DNA from: Kutzneria sp036403095
GTDB lineage: Bacteria > Actinomycetota > Actinomycetes > Mycobacteriales > Pseudonocardiaceae
Assembly: GCA_036403095.1 (NCBI GenBank)
Contig: DASWRQ010000100.1
Span: forward strand, 1 to 62,518
DNA: 62,518 nucleotides
Direction of reading: 5' to 3'
How positions within the stretch are numbered: position 1 is the stretch's first letter; every line of letters begins with the position of its first letter. Below, one piece after another: positions 58,425 through 62,518 of this stretch. The translations under genes were made by a program, and so were the position numbers. The notes beneath the pieces are model-generated. The model did not search any database. It had not been told where the DNA came from and saw only the letters and a program-made list of their open reading frames with translations.

Positions 58425-60317
58425 CTACCCCAGCTGCTTGTCCACGAAGCACCAGCGCCAACTCTCGCCAGGCTCGTAGCTCCGCATCACGGGATGCCGG
58501 GTGTCCCGGAAGTGCTTGTCGGAGTGCTTCCCCACCGACGAGTCGCAGCAAGCGACGTTGCCGCACTTCAAGCACTTCCGCAGGTGCACCCACGTGAGCC
58601 CCTCGTCGAGACAGGCGGCGCAGCCGTCCTCGCTGCTGGCCGGGACGTCACGCCACTCGTGGGCGAGGTGCTTGCACGCCTGCGCGAGCGACGCTGGCGC
58701 ACGGAGCTCGCGGTCCTCCTGCTGCGGCTCCTCCTCGTCCCGGTCGAGCATGGACTCCTCGATGTCGAGCCGTTCCAGGACGCGGCGCAGCACGACGTCG
58801 TCGGCCGAGCCGTTGTCGCGAGCCTTGAGGCAATGCTCCCGCTCGACCTGGAGCAGATCGAGCCGCAGACGCCGGTAGGCGTCGCTGGGGGTCTCGTTGA
58901 GGGCGCTCTGCCGACCCAACTGCTCCCAGGCCGCGTCGGTACGGCCCTGGAGCCGCTCCCGAAGCCGCGCGACGATCTCGGGCGGGTCGTTCTCGGAGGT
59001 GATCTCGTCCAGCCGCACCAGGGCGACACGAACCATGTCGTGCAGCAAAGCGGCTTCCTGCAAGGCATCCTGCGCGGGATCGGGTCCGGGCAGGCCCATC
59101 CGGCGGACGAGCATGGGCAAGGTGGTGCCCTGGAGCACAAGCGTGCCGGCCACGACGACAAAGGCGGCGAGCACGAGCACCACCCGTTCCGGCGTGTCCG
59201 GGGGCAGGACGAAGGCGGCGGCCAACGTCACGACACCGCGCATGCCGGCCCAGCCGATGACGACGGAGTACCGCCACGGCCACGCCTTGTGCCGCTTGAG
59301 GCCCAGCGCCTGCTTGAGCCGCTTCTCGGCGGCGACGCCGAACAGCCAGAGCAGCCGGGTCAGGATGGTCGCGGCGAGCACGGCGGCGCAGATCAGGCTG
59401 AGCATGCCGACGGACAGGCCGCTGCGGCCGACCTCGGTCAGGATCCGCCGCAGCTGGAGGCCGATGAGCAGGAAGACGGTGTTCTCCAGCAGGTACTGCA
59501 CGGTCTGCCAGTTGTGCCGGCTGGAGGTCCGGGCCGCGCCGGACAGCACCCGCGGCGACCGGTGGCCCATGATCAGGCCGGCGATCACGACCGCGAGCAC
59601 ACCCGACCCGTACATCGCCTCGCCCAGCAGATACGCCACGAACGGCACGGCGAAGGACAGCGCGGTGTCGGCCACCGTCTCCTGGAGCTTCAGGCGGACG
59701 AACGAGGCGACGTAGCCGACGACCACGCCCGCTACCGCGCCGCCGACCGCGGCCAGCACGAAGCCCTGGCCGACGTGCCACAGCGAGATCGAGCCGGTGA
59801 TCGCCGCGATGCTCGTACTCAGCGCGACCAGCGCGGCCGCGTCGTTGAACAGGCTCTCGCCCTCCAGCAGCCGCACCATCTTGCGCGGCATCGCGACCCG
59901 CCGGGCCACGGCGGTCGCCGCGACGGCGTCGGGCGGCGCGACGACCGCGCCGAGCGCGAAGCCGGCGGCGAGCGGCAGGCCGGGGATCACCAGCCAGGTG
60001 ACCAGGCCAACGCCGGCGGTGGTGAACAGCACCAGGCCGACCGACAGCACGGCGATCGGGCTGCGCAGCCGGCGGAAGTCGAGCAGCGAGGTCTGGATCG
60101 CCGTCGAGTAGAGGAGCGGCGGCAGCAGGCCGATCAGCACCACATCGGGATCCAGCTGATAGGCCGGCACGCCCGGCACGAACGAGGCGGCGACGCCGAC
60201 CACGATCAGGCACAACGGCGCCGACCAGTCCAGCCGCCGCGCGATCGTGGTGACGGCCAGCACCGCCACCACCAGGCCCACAATTTCCGCCGCGATCTCC
60301 ACGGCGGTGATTTTCAC
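58425..60317 (-). CDS. CPA1 Na+/H+ antiporter fused to UBP-type zinc finger
   Basis: Membrane antiporter of 630 residues with about 12 helices in residues 1-420, including LLPPLLYSTAIQTSLLDFR, the cation-binding NDAAALVAL and PPDAVAATAVARR, and GMRGVVTLAAAF. A long cytoplasmic helical part (430-560) is followed by a UBP-type zinc finger (about 560-630): CKHLAHEW, CAACLDEGLTWVHLRKCLKCG, CCDSSVGKHSDKHF. In eukaryotes such fingers bind ubiquitin's C-terminus; here it may bind a Pup-like or other Gly-Gly tail, but that is speculation. Confidence 0.9.
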   Translation of the reverse strand: MKITAVEIAAEIVGLVVAVLAVTTIARRLDWSAPLCLIVVGVAASFVPGVPAYQLDPDVVLIGLLPPLLYSTAIQTSLLDFRRLRSPIAVLSVGLVLFTTAGVGLVTWLVIPGLPLAAGFALGAVVAPPDAVAATAVARRVAMPRKMVRLLEGESLFNDAAALVALSTSIAAITGSISLWHVGQGFVLAAVGGAVAGVVVGYVASFVRLKLQETVADTALSFAVPFVAYLLGEAMYGSGVLAVVIAGLIMGHRSPRVLSGAARTSSRHNWQTVQYLLENTVFLLIGLQLRRILTEVGRSGLSVGMLSLICAAVLAATILTRLLWLFGVAAEKRLKQALGLKRHKAWPWRYSVVIGWAGMRGVVTLAAAFVLPPDTPERVVLVLAAFVVVAGTLVLQGTTLPMLVRRMGLPGPDPAQDALQEAALLHDMVRVALVRLDEITSENDPPEIVARLRERLQGRTDAAWEQLGRQSALNETPSDAYRRLRLDLLQVEREHCLKARDNGSADDVVLRRVLERLDIEESMLDRDEEEPQQEDRELRAPASLAQACKHLAHEWRDVPASSEDGCAACLDEGLTWVHLRKCLKCGNVACCDSSVGKHSDKHFRDTRHPVMRSYEPGESWRWCFVDKQLG

Positions 60318-60358
60318 TCGTCGGAGGGCTCGACAGCCAACCGGCCCGCCGACCCTTT

Positions 60359-60376
60359 GTGAGAGTTAACTTGCAT
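60359..60376. promoter_or_regulatory. TetR operator site A (antiporter/hydrolase region)
   Basis: GTGAGAGTTAACTTGCAT: the left half matches the consensus GTGAGAGTTAAC and the right half is degenerate. It lies 42 bases upstream of the antiporter start (minus) and 57 bases upstream of the hydrolase start. Its reverse complement closely resembles site D. Confidence 0.6.
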
Positions 60377-60401
60377 GAAGCCCGGACTGGCCCATAGAGT
60401 C

Positions 60402-60419
60402 GTGAGAGTTAACTCTTAC
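60402..60419. promoter_or_regulatory. TetR operator site B (before hydrolase)
   Basis: GTGAGAGTTAACTCTTAC is a near-perfect palindrome (8 of 9 pairs) directly upstream of the ribosome-binding site (AAGGAG) of the hydrolase gene. Best match to the shared consensus. Confidence 0.7.
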
Positions 60420-60432
60420 GAAGGAGCTCCGC

Positions 60433-61209
60433 ATGACACGCGTGTTCGACCTGGGTGACGGCCTCACGGTGACGGTGGACCAGCGGGACGGGGCCGGTGA
60501 GCCGGTGCTGGTGCTGCACGGCGGCGCCGGCCCGCGGTCGGTGCAGGGACTGCCGGCGTTGCTGCCGGGTGACCCGGTTGTGCTCACGCCGACGCACCCG
60601 GGCTTCGACGGGCAGCCCCGACCGGACTGGTTCGACAGCGTCCCGGACCTCGCGGTGGCCTACCTCGACCTGCTGGACGTGCTCGAACTCGACCGAGTGC
60701 TGGTCGTCGGGAGCTCGATCGGCGGCTGGATCGCGGCCGAGATGGCGACCCGGGACACGCGGGGCCGCATCGGGGGAGTGGTGCTGCTGAACGCCGTGGG
60801 CATCGACCCGGCGGCCGGTCGGCTGACCGACACCCGTGACCTCAACCCGGCCCGGCTCGGCGAGTTGGCCTTCGTCAACCCGGCGCTGCGCCTGGACCCC
60901 TCGACGCTGACCGACGAGCAGCGGGCGACCGGCCTGGCCAACCAGCAGACGCTCGCGGTGTACGCCGGCGAGCCGTTCATGTACGACCCGAAGCTGCGCC
61001 GTCGCCTCCGTCGGGTCGACACGCCGGCGCTGGTGGTGTGGGGCGAGCAGGACGGTATCGCGACCGTCGACTACGGGCGGTCGTACGCGCAGGCGTTTCC
61101 CCATGGGCGCTTCGTGTCGGCGCCGGGGGCCGGTCATTTCCCGCACATCGAGGCGGCCGCGCTGACGGCCGCCTCGATCGAGGAGTTCGTGAAGCAGGAA
61201 CTCCTTTAG
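60433..61209 (+). CDS. Alpha/beta hydrolase regulated by adjacent TetR
   Basis: A 258-residue alpha/beta hydrolase: LVLHGGAGPRSVQGL oxyanion region, nucleophile in VVGSSIGGWIAAEM, Asp in VWGEQDGIA, His in APGAGHFPHIE. AAGGAG precedes ATG 60433. Operators A and B lie immediately upstream, so the gene is likely inducible. It faces a cupin gene (stops overlap by four bases) and shares regulation with it and the TetR gene, suggesting a small detoxification or ester-processing unit. Confidence 0.88.
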   Translation: MTRVFDLGDGLTVTVDQRDGAGEPVLVLHGGAGPRSVQGLPALLPGDPVVLTPTHPGFDGQPRPDWFDSVPDLAVAYLDLLDVLELDRVLVVGSSIGGWIAAEMATRDTRGRIGGVVLLNAVGIDPAAGRLTDTRDLNPARLGELAFVNPALRLDPSTLTDEQRATGLANQQTLAVYAGEPFMYDPKLRRRLRRVDTPALVVWGEQDGIATVDYGRSYAQAFPHGRFVSAPGAGHFPHIEAAALTAASIEEFVKQELL

Positions 61210-61655
61210 GTCGCGGGGGTGGTGGCGTAGCGCGACATCACCTCGATCGTCGCCGCCGGGGTCAGCTCGCCGTCGGCGGCGATGGTGTCCCGCAGGTCCC
61301 GGAAGTACTGCACGTACAGGTCGGGCGTGAAGGTGTTGAGCATGACGGCCGGTTCGTCGCCGGGGTTGGCGAAGGTGTGCGGCACGCCCGGCGGCACCAT
61401 GACCAGGGTGCCCTTGGGCGCGTCGTGATCCCGGTCGCCGACGGTGAAGCGGACCAGGCCGGACACCACGTAGAAGCCCTCGTCATGCCGGGCGTGCCGG
61501 TGCTGCGGCGGCCCGGCGCTGTGCGGCGCGAGGGTGATCTCGCCGATGCCGAGCCGGTGCTCGGTGACGCTGCCGTCCTCCATGATCCGCATCCGGGCCG
61601 GGCCCAGTTCGATGACCTCGCCGCCGTCCGGGCCGGTGATCGAGACGTCGTTCAC
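61206..61655 (-). CDS. Cupin-domain protein with TetR-type operator
   Basis: A 149-residue cupin. Motif 1 is PPQHRHARHDEGFYVVSG and motif 2 VPPGVPHTFANPGD, with likely metal-binding His and Glu. GTG at 61655 is preferred since GAAGGAG sits six bases before it; an ATG six bases upstream would abut the SD. Operator C lies directly upstream. It is convergent with the hydrolase gene, which it overlaps at the stops. Confidence 0.85.
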   Translation of the reverse strand: MNDVSITGPDGGEVIELGPARMRIMEDGSVTEHRLGIGEITLAPHSAGPPQHRHARHDEGFYVVSGLVRFTVGDRDHDAPKGTLVMVPPGVPHTFANPGDEPAVMLNTFTPDLYVQYFRDLRDTIAADGELTPAATIEVMSRYATTPAT

Positions 61656-61668
61656 GAGCATCTCCTTC

Positions 61669-61686
61669 GTGAAAATTGACTCTCAC
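61669..61686. promoter_or_regulatory. TetR operator site C (before cupin)
   Basis: GTGAAAATTGACTCTCAC matches the shared consensus GTGAGAGTTAACTCTCAC at 15 of 18 positions. It lies 14 bases upstream of the cupin start on the minus strand. Confidence 0.65.
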
Positions 61687-61711
61687 GAGGCTAGGCGGCA
61701 CTCGTCTTCGG

Positions 61712-61729
61712 ATGCAAGTGCTCTCTCAC
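61712..61729. promoter_or_regulatory. TetR operator site D (before TetR gene)
   Basis: ATGCAAGTGCTCTCTCAC resembles the reverse complement of site A (ATGCAAGTTAACTCTCAC) at all but three positions. It is 22 bases upstream of the TetR start, suggesting autoregulation. Confidence 0.6.
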
Positions 61730-61750
61730 GAGTGAGGTAGACTGGTGCGC

Positions 61751-62341
61751 ATGCAGACCGCCTCCGGCCGGGTCAACCAGAAGACCCGCACCCGCACCGC
61801 CATCGTGCGGGCGGCCGCCGAGCTCAGCAGCACCGGCCGTGAGGTGACGATGCCGGAGGTGGCCCGGGCCGCGCTGGTCTCGGAGGCGACCGCATATCGT
61901 TACTTCCCGGACCTGGCCTCCCTGCTGCGCGAGGCCATCGCCAACCAGATCCCCAGTCCCGAGGAGGCGCTCGCCGACGTCGCCGACTCCGTCGACCCGG
62001 TCGAGCGGATCGCCGCCGCCACCGAGTTCCTGCTTCGTCACGTGCAGGCCCGTCAGGGCGTGGTGCGCGCGATGATCGCCGCCACCATCGTCCGCCCCGA
62101 GCAGGCCGGCGCCCGTCCCGGCATGCGCTTCGGCCTCATCGACTACGCCCTGGCCCCGCTGGCCGGCACCCTCGGCGGCCGCGATCCCCGGGCGCTGGCC
62201 CAACTCAAGAACGACCTCGCGGTCGTCGTCAGCGCCGAGGCCCTGTTCTCGCTCACCGATCTGCGGGGCATGGCCCCCGAGGCCGCGATCACCAGCCTCG
62301 TGCGCACCGCCACCACGCTCACCCGCGCCGCTATCGCCTGA
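61751..62341 (+). CDS. TetR-family transcriptional regulator
   Basis: A 196-residue regulator. HTH at about 13-60 (TRTAIVRAAAELSSTGREVTMPEVA; VSEATAYRYFPDLASLLREA), then a helical effector domain. It is divergent from the cupin gene and the last gene of the window. The four palindromes near 60.4 and 61.7 kb are likely its binding sites, connecting hydrolase, cupin and possibly the antiporter. ATG at 61751; GTG six bases upstream is the alternative. Confidence 0.9.
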   Translation: MQTASGRVNQKTRTRTAIVRAAAELSSTGREVTMPEVARAALVSEATAYRYFPDLASLLREAIANQIPSPEEALADVADSVDPVERIAAATEFLLRHVQARQGVVRAMIAATIVRPEQAGARPGMRFGLIDYALAPLAGTLGGRDPRALAQLKNDLAVVVSAEALFSLTDLRGMAPEAAITSLVRTATTLTRAAIA

Positions 62342-62358
62342 CTGCAAGCGTTTCAGGT

Positions 62359-62366
62359 AAGCGCTT
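62359..62366. promoter_or_regulatory. LacI-like core near window end
   Basis: AAGCGCTT is a palindrome similar to LacI-family operator cores, flanked by CAAGCG about 14 bases upstream. It may belong to a gene beyond the window. No gene is seen in 62342-62518. Confidence 0.3.
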
Positions 62367-62499
62367 GGTGACTTTTCCCGGCGCAGTCGGCGAATCGGGT
62401 CGTTTCCTCCATTGTGTACTTAGGTGGGCGGCATTCTGCCAACCGGCGTACTGGGCGAGCGGGGCCGGCTGTAGCCCGAAGGATCTGGTTCCCGGGGTC

Positions 62500-62518
62500 G
62501 TTGTCCGTTCCGGACAAC
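62500..62518. promoter_or_regulatory. 8-bp inverted repeat at window end
   Basis: GTTGTCCG and CGGACAAC are inverted around TTC. The arms resemble the halves of the palindrome at 50169-50182. It could be a TetR-type operator of a gene beyond the window. Confidence 0.35.

Noticed and set aside
1..62518. CRISPR arrays, tRNA/rRNA genes, transposases or prophage
   Set aside because: No regular spacer-repeat pattern, tRNA-like fold, transposase motif or phage gene was recognised in the gaps or coding regions.

Overview
This is a contiguous chromosomal stretch of very high G+C DNA with GTG/TTG starts, overlapping stop/start codons and short gaps. It fits a soil actinomycete, most likely of the Pseudonocardiaceae (Kutzneria/Amycolatopsis-like). 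The supporting genes are mycothiol-type DinB/maleylpyruvate-isomerase proteins, an STAS-HATPase anti-sigma protein, a HelD-type helicase, NHEJ genes, Tat-exported carbohydrate-active enzymes and many TetR/LysR/IclR regulators. The taxon is inferred; no rRNA or tRNA gene, CRISPR array, phage or intact insertion sequence was seen.

Layout. 1-5.9 kb: an MmyB-type regulator (cut by the window edge), a secreted clan GH-A-like glycosidase, an anti-sigma protein, a GT4 glycosyltransferase, a beta-hydroxyacid dehydrogenase coupled to a DinB protein, and a DUF1206 membrane protein. 5.9-8.8 kb: a Cys-rich mini-protein, Ku (with a glyoxalase remnant at its 3' end) and a succinate-semialdehyde-type dehydrogenase. 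8.8-17.1 kb: a Tat-exported GH71/99-like enzyme behind three 21-bp direct repeats, a Nudix hydrolase, an encapsulin-DyP peroxidase nanocompartment operon, and a PA14-containing GH3 glucosidase. 17.1-26.8 kb: a large AAA/TPR regulator facing a LuxR regulator with a degenerate receiver, an exported small protein, a zone of decayed genes (21.5-23 kb, plus a frameshifted gene at 26 kb), VOC/TetR and SDR/LysR pairs. 26.8-37.7 kb: HelD-like helicase, class A beta-lactamase-like serine hydrolase, TetR, MalY-type C-S lyase coupled to an ECF sigma factor, proline-iminopeptidase-like hydrolase, PI-PLC-like exoenzyme and a two-gene LigD-type polymerase/ligase operon that complements Ku. 37.7-48.7 kb: exported beta-helix pectinase-like enzyme, P450, WD40 protein, FUSC-type transporter, a class A PBP homologue with lost catalytic residues, an ECF sigma factor and a DinB protein. 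48.8-51.7 kb: trypsin-like protease, truncated haemoglobin, TetR, and an LpxA-like acyltransferase.

51.7-57.6 kb is an aromatic (meta-cleavage) catabolic island: cupin-flavin monooxygenase on one strand, SDR-cupin-alpha/beta hydrolase-class III extradiol dioxygenase on the other, with an iclR gene between. The same 15-bp palindrome overlaps both the iclR start codon and its stop codon, so one regulator could control both operons and itself.

57.6-62.5 kb: SDR, CPA1 Na+/H+ antiporter fused to a UBP-type zinc finger, then a hydrolase/cupin pair with its TetR regulator. Four related palindromes (consensus GTGAGAGTTAACTCTCAC) sit before these genes and look like that TetR's operators. The most unusual items are the catalytically gutted PBP, the paired IclR palindromes, the TetR operator quartet, the 21-bp triple repeat, and an LpxA homologue in a Gram-positive background.
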